NCBI RefSeq assembly: GCF_029625295.1
Contig: NZ_CP121112.1
Coordinates: 4,278,001-4,342,000 of the forward strand
DNA length: 64,000 nucleotides
Direction of reading: 5' to 3'
Origin: Flavobacterium gyeonganense
GTDB taxonomy: Bacteria > Bacteroidota > Bacteroidia > Flavobacteriales > Flavobacteriaceae
The notes under the pieces were generated by a model, which did not search any database, was not told where the DNA came from, and saw only the letters and a list, made by a program, of their open reading frames with translations. The translations under genes were made by a program, and so were the position numbers. Position 1 is the stretch's first letter; every line of letters begins with the position of its first letter. This document shows positions 1 through 9,184 of the stretch, piece after piece.

Positions 1-335
1 TCATCGCCCATGTATAACACATTTTCTGGTTTTATGTTATGTGTTTCAGTATACTGTTTAAAAGTTTCTACTTTATCCGGAGTTCCTAAATGTATGTCTG
101 AAATCCCTAAATTACGCAATCTTATACGAACACCTTCATTGCTTCCGCCTGAAATAATGCATACGTTAAAACCACTTTCTACAGCAGCTTTCATTGCGTA
201 ACCATCGCGGATATTCATGGTGCGAAGCATTTCTCCTTCATTGGTTACAAAAACGGAACTGTCTGTAAGTACGCCATCAACATCAAAAACAAACGTTGTG
301 ATGTCATTCATTATTTCTTTAAAGTGTTTTGTCAT
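1..335 (-). CDS. KdsC-like HAD phosphatase, 3' end cut by window edge
   Basis: Partial gene; about 111 N-terminal codons are visible. The HAD motif I FDVDGVLTD sits near residue 15, motif II (ISGG) near residue 55, and the edge falls at MGD of the last HAD motif. The arrangement matches the small cap-less phosphatases that hydrolyse 3-deoxy-D-manno-octulosonate 8-phosphate in LPS core synthesis. The start MTKHFKE overlaps the upstream DUF2520 gene by 17 nt; an in-frame ATG at 311 (MNDITTF) is the alternative. Cosegregation with the DUF2520 gene suggests one transcript. The substrate is inferred from family only. Confidence 0.8.
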   Translation of the reverse strand, partial: MTKHFKEIMNDITTFVFDVDGVLTDSSVFVTNEGEMLRTMNIRDGYAMKAAVESGFNVCIISGGSNEGVRIRLRNLGISDIHLGTPDKVETFKQYTETHNIKPENVLYMGD

Positions 336-1080
336 TATGTTGTATAGATTGTGTTAAGAGTTTATAGATATTTCTTTGGTTTTCATCAGTCAGATAATTA
401 AGATGCGCCTCAATAGTAGTAGAGTCATGGCGTTTCGCCGGCCCTGTCTGTGCATCAGCAGGACTAAGGAATTTTATTTTATCTGCAGTTTCAAGAATTA
501 AAGGCTTTAAAATATCAAAAGGAACCTGATTGTTTTCACAAATTTCCTGTCCTATTTGATATAAATGATTTGTGAAGTTGTTCACAAAAACAGCCGAAAC
601 ATGCAATGATTTTCTTTGCTCTGAACTAATTGAAAAAACGGCTTCAGAAATACTTTTTGCTATGGTATCTAAAATAGTGTAGTCTCCCGGATTTTCTGTT
701 TCCAGACAAATTGGGATAATTGAGAAATCAACAGACTTTGCTTTAGAAAAAGTTTGTAAAGGATAAAAAACGCCTTTTCTGTTTTTTGAGTCTAAAACAT
801 CAATCGAAGTTGTGCCAGATGTATGAACAACCAATTGGTTTTTAAAGGGAAGCTGTTCTGAAACCTCTGAAATAGCATCATCAGAAACAGAAATTATATA
901 TAAATCGGATTCATGCAAATTGGCAAACTCTGTAACAATTCGATCAGCATTTACTAAGTTCAGCACTGATTCTTTTTTTCTGGAAAAGACTTGTACAATT
1001 TCAATCTGTTCACTTTTAGTGAAAGCTTTTATCAAATGTTGTGCAACATTTCCGGAACCAATTATTGTTATTTTAATCAT
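319..1080 (-). CDS. Rossmann-fold and DUF2520 domain protein
   Basis: 253 residues. The N-terminus IGSGNVAQHL is a dinucleotide-binding GxGxxA loop, so the ATG at 1080 must be the start. The first ~120 residues resemble F420/NADP oxidoreductase-type Rossmann domains and the C-terminal ~120 are the helical DUF2520 region (AVFVNNFTNHLY, GPAKRHD). The overall form resembles 6-phosphogluconate or ketopantoate reductases, but no substrate is known to me. It is followed by the KdsC-like gene with a 17-nt overlap. A TAATTTTG element ends only four bases before the ATG, so the mRNA may be leaderless. Confidence 0.85.
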   Translation of the reverse strand: MIKITIIGSGNVAQHLIKAFTKSEQIEIVQVFSRKKESVLNLVNADRIVTEFANLHESDLYIISVSDDAISEVSEQLPFKNQLVVHTSGTTSIDVLDSKNRKGVFYPLQTFSKAKSVDFSIIPICLETENPGDYTILDTIAKSISEAVFSISSEQRKSLHVSAVFVNNFTNHLYQIGQEICENNQVPFDILKPLILETADKIKFLSPADAQTGPAKRHDSTTIEAHLNYLTDENQRNIYKLLTQSIQHNDKTL

Positions 1081-1084
1081 AACG

Positions 1085-1092
1085 CAAAATTA
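1085..1092 (-). promoter_or_regulatory. -7 element of DUF2520 gene (TAATTTTG)
   Basis: TAATTTTG on the minus strand fits the Bacteroidota -7 consensus TAnnTTTG. It ends four bases before the ATG at 1080, which would place the transcript start at or next to the start codon. Confidence 0.5.
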
Positions 1093-1284
1093 GCATTTTT
1101 TTAAAGAAATTGAAATGTCAAAGTTTTGAATTGCGCTTTATAAAATTTGAAGACAGACAATATTATAAGTCTTTAAAATTGAATTGTAATAGAAAACCTG
1201 TTTAATTGGAAATGCTTTGGTTTCAGAGTGCTCTTTTTGGTTTTTATTAACAAAACACAAATACTGCAAATCAACATTTTTAAG

Positions 1285-1292
1285 TACTTTTG
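1285..1292 (+). promoter_or_regulatory. -7 element of ccsBA (TACTTTTG)
   Basis: TACTTTTG lies 32 bases before the ATG at 1325 and matches TAnnTTTG. It falls inside the longer open frame that begins at 1217, so it argues for the start at 1325. No clear -33 TTTG at ideal spacing was seen. Confidence 0.5.
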
Positions 1293-1324
1293 TGCCACTT
1301 TTATACACAGTAATTCCTTCAAAA

Positions 1325-4300
1325 ATGGATAAAAAAATATTCTCTTTTTTGTTTTCTACAAGATTAATGGCCGTTCTTTTTTTAACATTTGCAATTGCAA
1401 TGGGTGTCGGAACTTTTATCGAAAGTAAATACAATACTGATACAGCCCGAATTTTAATTTACAATACATGGTGGTTTGAAGCTATAATGGTATTTTTTAT
1501 GATTAATTTCTTCGGAAACATTAAGCGCTATCAGCTATTGAAAAAAGAAAAATGGGCAACTTTATTACTTCATGTTGCTTTTATTTTTATTCTTTTAGGA
1601 GCATTTATTACACGCTATATCAGTTATGAAGGTATGATGCCAATTCGCGAAGGAGCTGCTGAAAACCAAATCTATTCAGATAAAACATTTTTAACCGTTT
1701 TTGCAGACGGAGAATACAAAGGTGAAATGAAACGCAGGACTTTTGAGAAAAGTCTTTTGTTTTCACCCGTAACCAATAATGATTTTACGCTTTCAGGTCA
1801 ATTTGATGAAACACCTTTTGAAGTTAGTTATGTGAATTACATCATGGGAGCCAAAGAAACCATAAAACCCGATCCAAAAGGAACTTTATATATTAAATTA
1901 GTTGAAGCCGGAGCCGGTGGGCGTGAAGAACATTTCTTAAAAGAGGGAGAAGTTCAAAATATCCATAATGTTTTATTTGCTTTGAATAAACCAACAGATG
2001 GTGCGATAAATATTAATACAACCGGAAAAGAATATACCATTCAGACTCCTTTTGAAGGTGATTTTATGCGAATGGCAGATCAGTTAAAAGGAAAGGTAAC
2101 CAAAGATAATGTACAGCCTTTAATGATGCGTTCTTTATACAGTATTGGTGATATCCGAATCGTATTTCCGGATCCAGCAGTAAGAGGAGTTGTTGATTAT
2201 GAGTCGAATAATGACTACAAAGCAAAATCCCATAGAGATGCATTAATTGTAAAAGTTAAGGCAGATGGTCAGGAAAAAGAAGTACGTCTGTTAGGTTCTA
2301 AAGGAAGTGTAGGAGAGCCTCAAACTGTCAAAATTGGAAAAATAGAATACAGTTTATTTTATGGAAGTAAAGCATATATTTTGCCTTTTAAAGTAAAACT
2401 AAATGATTTTATTGCAACAAAATACCCGGGAACAGAAAAAAGTTATTCTGCATTTGAAAGTAAGGTTACTGTTCAGGATTCAATAGAAACTTTTGATGCC
2501 AGAATTTATATGAACCATGTTTTAGATTATAAAGGATACCGTTTTTTTCAGTCTTCTTTTGATCCGGATGAAAAAGGTACTGTGTTGTCTGTAAATCATG
2601 ATTTTTGGGGAACATCTATAACCTATTTAGGATATTTTATGCTGTTTTTTGGTCTAATGGCTATTATGTTTACCAAGGGTTCCCGTTTTACAGATTTAAA
2701 ACGTAAACTTGAGAAAGTAAAAGAGAAAAAATCAGAATTAATTACAATTTTGGTTTTGATGCTAAGTTTTAGTGGTTTTGCACAAGAGCCTCATGTACAT
2801 ACACCGGGAGACAATCATAATCACAACCACACGCACACTCATAATGAAGACCCAAACGATCACGCTAATCACGTAACACGACCGCCAAGCCAGAAGCAAA
2901 TAGATTCATTACTGAATATTTATAAAGCTCCGGAAGCTCATGCAGCTAAATTCGGCCGCTTGATTATTCAGGATGCAGGAGGAAGAATGAAGCCTATTAA
3001 TACTTTCTCGTCCGAATTATTAAGAAAAGTGAGCCACAGTGATACATATAACGGAATGAATTCTGATCAGGTATTCTTGTCAATGACACAATATGGCCAG
3101 GTTTGGATTCAGGTTCCGATTATTTATTTAAGAGCAGGAAACGATAGTATCAGAAAAATTATTGGCGTAGATAAAGAGGCAAAAAATGCGCCTTTTGTGA
3201 AGTTTTTTGACCAGAACGGTAATTACAAATTATCTCCTTATTTAGATGCAGCTTACAAAGCAGCAAACCCGAATCAGTTTGAAAAAGATTTTATTGAAAC
3301 CGATAAAAAGGTCAACCTGATGGAATCTGCTTTAATGGGAAGTATTTTGAAAATATTCCCGGTTCCAAATCATCCAGGTGATAAATGGATATCCTATATG
3401 GAATTAGATCATGCAGGTTTAAAAGGGATGGAGGCAACGTATACAAAGCAGATTCTGCCTCTTTATTTTAATGCTCTAAATAATGGTTCCATTTCAAAAG
3501 ATTTTAAAACTGCAGATGATTTAGTCGAAAGTATCAACGGTTTCCAAAAGAAATTTGGAGCTAAAGTTCGACCTAGTGAAGAAAAAATTGATGCTGAAAT
3601 TGCATACAATAAATATGATGTTTTTAAAAAGTTGCCGTTTTGGTATCTTGGAGTATCTGTTCTTATGTTGATTTTTACGATTGTAAATATCTTTTTTGAG
3701 AAAAAATGGCTTCGTATTACTATAAATGGTTTCCATATCATTATCGGAATTTTATTTGGATTGCATACTTTAGGGTTAATTGCCCGCTGGTACATTTCAG
3801 GACATGCTCCCTGGAGTAACGCTTACGAGTCAATTGTCTACGTAGCCTGGGCAACGATGTTCTTCGGATTGGCATTTGACAGAAAATCAAAACTTACTGT
3901 TTCATCTTCTGCCTTTGTGACAGCAATGATTTTATCAGCAGCCTATATGAACTGGATTGATCCTGAAATTGCAAACCTGCAGCCGGTTCTTAATTCATAT
4001 TGGTTGATGATTCACGTTGCGGTAATTGTGGCAAGTTACGGACCATTTGCACTCGGAATGATTTTAGGTTTTGTGTCATTGTTATTGATTTTCTTTACAA
4101 ACAAAAATAACAAAGCCAAAATGGATTTAAACATACAGGAAATCACATATATCAACGAAATGGCATTGACAATTGGTTTGATTATGTTAACGATAGGGAA
4201 CTTCCTTGGAGGACAATGGGCCAATGAAAGCTGGGGACGTTACTGGGGTTGGGACCCAAAAGAAACGTGGGCATTGATCTCAATTATGGTGTATGCTTTT

Positions 4301-4552
4301 ATAATCCACGCCCGTTTTGTACCTGCATTACGCGGAAAATGGACATTCAATCTGATGAGTATGTTTGGTTTTATATCTATTTTGTTCACCTATTATGGTG
4401 TGAATTTCCACTTAGTTGGTCTGCATTCATACGCGAGCGGAGAAGCAAAATCTCTTGACTGGATATATTATTCACTGGCTGCAATTTCAGTAATAGGAGC
4501 TATGACATATCCGAAATACAGAAAATATTATAAGAAGCAAGTAAAAAAATAA
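1325..4552 (+). CDS. ccsBA: Fused cytochrome c biogenesis protein (ResB/CcsB-CcsA)
   Basis: About 1075 residues. System II heme transport and cytochrome c-heme ligation in the inner membrane. Three N-terminal membrane segments (about 13-32, 46-62, 75-96) and a large extracytoplasmic ResB-type domain to ~430 are followed by two more membrane segments. Then comes a very His-rich linker (about 488-515), a soluble region, and the multi-spanning CcsA domain from ~765. The heme-handling tryptophan-rich motif WGWDPKETW is at about 974-982, and histidines occur in the flanking helices (ARWYISGHAPW, GVNFHLVGLHSY). The start at 1325 is chosen because the upstream 36 codons lack domain features and contain a promoter element. 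A strong terminator follows. The fused form is typical of Bacteroidota; the His-rich linker is noteworthy. Confidence 0.93.
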   Translation: MDKKIFSFLFSTRLMAVLFLTFAIAMGVGTFIESKYNTDTARILIYNTWWFEAIMVFFMINFFGNIKRYQLLKKEKWATLLLHVAFIFILLGAFITRYISYEGMMPIREGAAENQIYSDKTFLTVFADGEYKGEMKRRTFEKSLLFSPVTNNDFTLSGQFDETPFEVSYVNYIMGAKETIKPDPKGTLYIKLVEAGAGGREEHFLKEGEVQNIHNVLFALNKPTDGAININTTGKEYTIQTPFEGDFMRMADQLKGKVTKDNVQPLMMRSLYSIGDIRIVFPDPAVRGVVDYESNNDYKAKSHRDALIVKVKADGQEKEVRLLGSKGSVGEPQTVKIGKIEYSLFYGSKAYILPFKVKLNDFIATKYPGTEKSYSAFESKVTVQDSIETFDARIYMNHVLDYKGYRFFQSSFDPDEKGTVLSVNHDFWGTSITYLGYFMLFFGLMAIMFTKGSRFTDLKRKLEKVKEKKSELITILVLMLSFSGFAQEPHVHTPGDNHNHNHTHTHNEDPNDHANHVTRPPSQKQIDSLLNIYKAPEAHAAKFGRLIIQDAGGRMKPINTFSSELLRKVSHSDTYNGMNSDQVFLSMTQYGQVWIQVPIIYLRAGNDSIRKIIGVDKEAKNAPFVKFFDQNGNYKLSPYLDAAYKAANPNQFEKDFIETDKKVNLMESALMGSILKIFPVPNHPGDKWISYMELDHAGLKGMEATYTKQILPLYFNALNNGSISKDFKTADDLVESINGFQKKFGAKVRPSEEKIDAEIAYNKYDVFKKLPFWYLGVSVLMLIFTIVNIFFEKKWLRITINGFHIIIGILFGLHTLGLIARWYISGHAPWSNAYESIVYVAWATMFFGLAFDRKSKLTVSSSAFVTAMILSAAYMNWIDPEIANLQPVLNSYWLMIHVAVIVASYGPFALGMILGFVSLLLIFFTNKNNKAKMDLNIQEITYINEMALTIGLIMLTIGNFLGGQWANESWGRYWGWDPKETWALISIMVYAFIIHARFVPALRGKWTFNLMSMFGFISILFTYYGVNFHLVGLHSYASGEAKSLDWIYYSLAAISVIGAMTYPKYRKYYKKQVKK

Positions 4553-4559
4553 TTTAGGG

Positions 4560-4590
4560 AAGGTTCAGCTATTATGGTTGAACCTTTTTT
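4560..4590 (+). terminator. Rho-independent terminator of ccsBA
   Basis: Eight-base arms AAGGTTCA/TGAACCTT with an 11-base loop, followed directly by T residues. Confidence 0.85.
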
Positions 4591-4635
4591 GTTTATAATA
4601 ATTAAGTTTATGAATTTGAAATTTTAGGAGCTATT

Positions 4636-4703
4636 ACCTGCTGTACACTATATCTTTTGTAGCGAACCCCGCTACAAAAGGATGCCGTTCCCATCAGGGC
4701 TAG
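4636..4703 (+). repeat. Dispersed hairpin element, copy 1
   Basis: Ten-base perfect arms CTTTTGTAGC (4654-4663) and GCTACAAAAG (4671-4680) are flanked by CCTGCTGTACACTA on the left and CCGTTCCCATCAGGGCTAG on the right. The same flanks, with a different hairpin between them, recur at 34328-34390. It lies in the 308-bp gap between ccsBA and the DUF4258 gene. No ORF is present. Confidence 0.65.
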
Positions 4704-4814
4704 CGCTTCAGTTTTCATAATAAGCCTTGGTGAATATGAAACTTCTCAGATTAATTCCATAGGTTCTATTAGTAGTTTTATCAAAAAGGTTAAATTCCAT
4801 ATTTACACATAAAA

Positions 4815-4837
4815 AAGGATAGCACAAAGCTATCCTC
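4815..4837 (-). terminator. Terminator of DUF4258 gene
   Basis: On the minus strand GGATAGC-TTTGT-GCTATCC followed by six T residues. Confidence 0.85.
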
Positions 4838-4860
4838 TTAAACTGTAATAAAGTAATTAT

Positions 4861-5235
4861 TTATTTTTTTATGATTTCTTCTAAAACGGCTTTGTTTTCG
4901 TAATTGGTTACTTTAAGGATAATTTCCTGATTTTTTATTGTTTTTCCTTCGATAACATATAATTTTCCTTTTTTATAAGGAACATTACTTTGGTCAAAAT
5001 CAACATCACCAAATTGCAGTGTGTTCTTTATATCAGCTGTATCAATCCATTTTTCGTTCAGGGTCTCAAGAGCTTTTGGAGAATATTGAAAAGGTTTGGT
5101 TCTCAGGCTATTTAAAACCCTGGCATTCGGAAAATAATTGCAGCGGGTATCTTTTCCGCTAAAAACGAGCGCTACAAAAAAGCATCCCATAACTAAACCA
5201 ACCAAATAATAAGCAAAACGATGTACGAACTTCAT
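4861..5235 (-). CDS. Small membrane-anchored protein, DUF4258-like
   Basis: 124 residues with one N-terminal membrane segment (about 9-26, YYLVGLVMGCFFVALVF) and a ~95-residue mixed alpha/beta remainder beginning SGKDTRCNYFPNARVL. The pattern recalls flavobacterial DUF4258 proteins; function unknown. It follows ald by 36 nt on the same strand but has its own TACCTTTG element (5251-5258, minus) and its own terminator, so it may be expressed independently. Confidence 0.75.
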   Translation of the reverse strand: MKFVHRFAYYLVGLVMGCFFVALVFSGKDTRCNYFPNARVLNSLRTKPFQYSPKALETLNEKWIDTADIKNTLQFGDVDFDQSNVPYKKGKLYVIEGKTIKNQEIILKVTNYENKAVLEEIIKK

Positions 5236-5271
5236 GAATTATATTTTTTGCAAAGGTACGCTAAAGTTGTT

Positions 5272-6470
5272 TTAGAAAACAAGTAAATTGATATCGTTAT
5301 CAGGTAAATCAAACCATTCCCCAATTGCTTTATTAGTCAGTATTCCGTGGTATAAATAGATTCCGTTTTTTAACCCTTTATTGCATCTGATAGCACTTTC
5401 CAAACCGCCATCTTCAGCTATCTGAAGAAGATAAGGAGTAATTATATTGCTTATTGAAAGTGAAGCTGTTTTGGAATATCTTGAGGGTATATTAGGTACG
5501 CAATAATGTAAAACATTACTTTTTATAAAAGTTGGCTTTTCGTGGGTTGTTACTTCAGAGGTTTCGAAACAGCCTCCCATATCAATACTTACATCGACAA
5601 TTACAGCCCCCTTTTTCATATGTTCGACCATAGTTTCAGTAACTATAATCGGACAGCGTTCTTTTCCCCGCATGGCACCAATAGCTACGTCACAACGTCT
5701 CAAGGCTTTTAATAATGCTTTCTGTTGGATAGTAGAGGTGAAAATTCGCTGGTTCAGATTGTTTTGTAAACGACGTAATTTGGTAATTGAATTATCAAAT
5801 ACTTTTACATTAGCACCTAAACCAATAGCAGTTTTTGCAGCAAATTCACCTACTGTTCCGGCACCTAAAATAACAACATCAGTAGGAGGAACACCTGTAA
5901 TGTTTCCAAATAAAAGTCCTTTTCCAAATTCATTTGTAATCATCAGCTCGGCAGCAACCAGAATAGAAGCTGTACCGGCAATTTCGCTTAATGATTTCAC
6001 GGCAGGATAGGAACCGTCTTCATCTTTAATATATTCAAAAGCAAGTGCAGTAATTTTTTTTGAGCTAAAGCTTCAAAATAAGCTTTCTTTTTAGTTTTTA
6101 ACTGGATAGCAGATATGATTGTCGTTTCAGGATTAATCATTTTGATTTCTGCCAAAGTAGGTGGTTCAACTTTCAGTAATAATGGACAACCAAAAACTTT
6201 TTTAGTATCATTAGTAACTTCTGCACCTGCATCACTGTATTCTTTATCCGAATAGCTGGAACTCTCACCTGCACCTGATTCAATCATAACACGATGTCCT
6301 GCATATGTCAATGAATTTACAGCATCGGGTGTTAAGCAAATACGACGTTCCTGATAACTTGTTTCTTTTGGGATACCTATAAAAAGTTCTCTTTTTTGGC
6401 GGCCAATTTCAAGTTTTTCTTCTTGTGGCAACAATTGCTGTTTGGTAAATGGGGTTAAGGTTATTGACAT
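5272..6470 (-). pseudogene. ald: Alanine dehydrogenase, split by one-base frameshift
   Basis: Two overlapping frames (6470-5997 and 6000-5272) join to one ~399-residue alanine dehydrogenase/PNT-family protein, the normal flavobacterial length. It catalyses NAD-dependent oxidative deamination of alanine to pyruvate. The N-terminal part has IGIPKETSYQERRICLTP, and the C-terminal part has the NAD loop VVILGAGTVGEFAA and SIDMGGCFETS. Frame is lost in a run of eight A (minus strand, complement of 6054-6061) after residues EALAQKK; nine A would restore ITALAFEYIKDEDGSYPAVKSL. The run is A-AAA-AAA, so -1 slippage could also give full-length product, but base-call error is likelier because four other genes here show the same kind of lesion. 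Confidence 0.85.
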
Positions 6471-6551
6471 GTGTGATGCAAGAATTAAGAGTACAAATTA
6501 CGTAAAAAGTTTTAAAATTAGTAAAATATTCTGCGAATATTGAATTAGCAG

Positions 6552-7025
6552 TTAAACTATCATTTTTTCCATTTTAATATTGGCTCTTTCGTAAAGTCCC
6601 TCTTCAAGGACAACTTCGACAAAACCAAACTTTTTATATAAATGAATTGCGGGTAATAAAATTCGATTTGAATATAAAATTAACTTTTTGATGTTATTTT
6701 CTTTGGCTATGGCAAAGGCATGAAGAAGCAATTTATTACCAATTCCAAGTCCCTGGGCTTTGTCTGAAACCGCCATTTTGCTCAATTCAAAATTTTCAGC
6801 ATCAATTTTCATTAAGGAAACCGTGCCAAGGATTTCATTATTAAGTTTAGCATAAAAAATCATTCCGCCTTTGGCTATAATCTCTTCCTGCGGATTGGAA
6901 AGTACTAATTCGTCCTTTTCTTCTACTCTGAAATATTTTGTCAGCCATTCAAGATTCAACGTTTTAATGTATTCTTTCAATTCAGGTGAAAAAGGAATTA
7001 TTTCTATGATATTTTGGTGATTCAT
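6552..7025 (-). CDS. GNAT family N-acetyltransferase
   Basis: 157 residues. The acetyl-CoA-binding motif A is visible as LSKMAVSDKAQGLGIGNKLL (near residues 81-100), followed by the typical beta5 NIKKLILYSNR and the C-terminal LYKKFGFVEV. Acetyl transfer to an unknown amine is inferred from the fold. It lies between tsaE (22-nt gap) and ald (81-nt gap) in a same-strand run. There is no evidence that it is the ribosomal-protein acetyltransferase RimI, although proximity to tsaE invites that guess. Confidence 0.85.
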   Translation of the reverse strand: MNHQNIIEIIPFSPELKEYIKTLNLEWLTKYFRVEEKDELVLSNPQEEIIAKGGMIFYAKLNNEILGTVSLMKIDAENFELSKMAVSDKAQGLGIGNKLLLHAFAIAKENNIKKLILYSNRILLPAIHLYKKFGFVEVVLEEGLYERANIKMEKMIV

Positions 7026-7047
7026 TGTTAAAATAGCATTCGTTGGA

Positions 7048-7455
7048 TTAAATTAACTCTAAGTTTCTTCTACCATCTGCCTTTAATTGAATATTAACTA
7101 TAGAATGCTCCTCCGGAATCAAACCAGCAATTTTTTCAGACCATTCGATAAAACACCAGTTTCCGGAATATAAATAATCATCTACACCCATATCAAGTGC
7201 TTCAGTTTCTTTATTAAGCCGGTAAAAATCAAAATGATAAACAATTTGATTATTAGAGGTGTAATACTCATTAACTAAAGAAAAAGTAGGGCTGCTTGTA
7301 GCGTCTTTAATTCCTAGAGTTTTGCATAATTCTTTAATCAAAGTAGTTTTTCCAACACCCATTTCACCATTAAAAAGAATGATTTTTTTGGGATTTCGAG
7401 CAATAATTTTTTTGGCTACTTCCTGAATCTGATCTAATGAAAAAACGATATTCAT
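7048..7455 (-). CDS. tsaE: tRNA threonylcarbamoyladenosine biosynthesis ATPase TsaE
   Basis: 135 residues, usual length. The P-loop FNGEMGVGKTTLIK is near residues 28-41, followed by ATSSPTFSLVNEY and the HFDFYRL motif, all characteristic of TsaE (YjeE family). The ATPase works with TsaB and TsaD to place threonylcarbamoyl on A37 of ANN-decoding tRNAs in the cytoplasm. It lies 70 nt downstream of porX; tsaE next to porX is a recurring arrangement in flavobacteria as I remember it. Confidence 0.93.
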   Translation of the reverse strand: MNIVFSLDQIQEVAKKIIARNPKKIILFNGEMGVGKTTLIKELCKTLGIKDATSSPTFSLVNEYYTSNNQIVYHFDFYRLNKETEALDMGVDDYLYSGNWCFIEWSEKIAGLIPEEHSIVNIQLKADGRRNLELI

Positions 7456-7525
7456 TGGTTTGTATTTCTTTATTTGAATTAGTCCCGGAATTATGTAATT
7501 ATAAAACCGGGACTGAAATTGTTTT

Positions 7526-9078
7526 TTATTTTGGGTTAAATACCAAAAATGGAATAATCATTTCTTCAAGCGAAATTCCGCCATGCTGGTAGGTGTTTTT
7601 ATAATAACTAACATAGTGATTGTAATTGTTTACATAGGCCAAAAACAGATCATTTTTTGCAAAAATAAAAGAACTGCTCATGTTTATAGCTGGCAAGCCT
7701 ATAGTTTTTGGTTCTTTTACTACATAAACATCTTTTTGTTCGTAAGTTAAGCTGCGCCCAGTTTTGTAACGTAAATTCAAGCTTGTGTTTTTATCCCCAA
7801 CAACTTTTGAAGGGTTTTTTACGTTTATGGTTCCGTGATCTGTTGTCAGGATTAATTTAAAACCTAAAAGTTGTGCCTGTTGAATTATTTCAAGTAAAGG
7901 TGAGTTTTTAAACCAGCTTAAAGTGAGGGAACGATAAGCCTTATCGTCTGAAGCAAGCTCTTTTACAACTTCCATTTCAGTTTTGGCATGCGACAACATG
8001 TCTACAAAATTATAAACAACAGTTACTAAATCATTTCCTTTTAAAGCTTTGAAGTTCTCAGCCAGCTTTTTACCACCTGAATAATTGGTGATTTTGAAAT
8101 AATCTTCCTTTATATTGAGTCCTAAACGTTTTAATTGAGCGCTAAGGAACTCGGCTTCATAAAGATTTTTTCCGCCTTCTTCTACATCATTTTTCCAATA
8201 TTCAGGAAATTGTTTTTCCATTTCAACCGGCAGTAAACCAGAAAAAATAGCATTTCTGGCATATTGTGTAGCGGTTGGAAGTATAGAGAAATAAGGAACC
8301 TCTTTTTCTAACTTGTAATAATTGGATATTACGGTTTCAAAAGATTTCCACTGGTCGTAACGCAAATTATCAATAACAACAAACAAGACAGGTTTGTCTT
8401 TCTTTTTCAGTTCCGGAACGACTAATTCTTTAAATAAGTTGTGTGACTGAATTGGTTTGTCTGCTTTGGGAGCAAACCAGTCTTCGTAATTTCGTTCGAT
8501 ATACTTACCAAATTGCGAATTGGCTTCAACTTTTTGCGATTCCAGGATTTCAATCATCGCCTGATCGTTAATGTTTTCAAGCTCTAATTCCCAGAACAGC
8601 AATTTTTTATATAATTCAACCCAGTCTTCATAAGAATTTACCATTGCTAATTCCATAGAAATTTTTCTGAATTCTTTTTGGTAATCCAAAGTCGTTTTTT
8701 CAGAAATTAATCTGGAATGATCAAGGTTTTTCTTTAAGCTTAGAAGAATCTGATTCGGATTTACTGGTTTTATCAGGTAATCGGCAATTTTAGATCCAAT
8801 TGCTTCTTCCATGATGTATTCTTCTTCACTTTTGGTAATCATAATCATAGGAATAGCAGACTTTTTTTCTTTCATTTCAGAAAGTGTTTCAAGACCACTC
8901 ATTCCGGGCATATTTTCATCTAAAAAAACGATGTCGAAATTTTCTTCTTCAAAAAGCCCAATTGCATCGAGCCCGTTATTGCAGGTTGTAACTGAATAAT
9001 TTTTTTCTCCAGAAATAATATATGAGGTTTTAAAAGATCGATTTCATCATCGACCCAAAGTATTTTTATTTTATCCAT
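7526..9078 (-). pseudogene. porX: T9SS regulator PorX (receiver-PglZ), split by one-base frameshift
   Basis: The main frame (8911-7526, from MPGMSGLETL) lacks the first ~56 residues. These are found just upstream from the ATG at 9078: MDKIKILWVDDEIDLLKP, then after the shift YSVTTCNNGLDA and FDIVFLDENMPGMSG. The acidic pair DDE and phospho-acceptor Asp (FLDEN) of a response-regulator domain are therefore encoded. Residues ~130-517 form the PglZ alkaline-phosphatase-like domain (VVIDNLRYDQW, TDHG). A run of seven A (complement of 9000-9006) breaks the frame; eight A would restore it to ~517 residues. PorX with the kinase PorY controls type IX secretion and gliding, matching the T9SS cargo in this window. 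Probably intact in the organism. Confidence 0.88.
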
Positions 9079-9184
9079 AATCATAATTGACTTTAATTTT
9101 ACTGCAATTTAAAAGTCTAGAACTTAAAAAGTATTAAAAATAGTATAAAATTAAATGATCAGTTGTAATTATTTATGTAAAGTA

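Noticed and set aside
1217..1324. Longer N-terminus for the ccsBA protein
   Set aside because: The extra 36 codons contain a TACTTTTG promoter element and no family feature.
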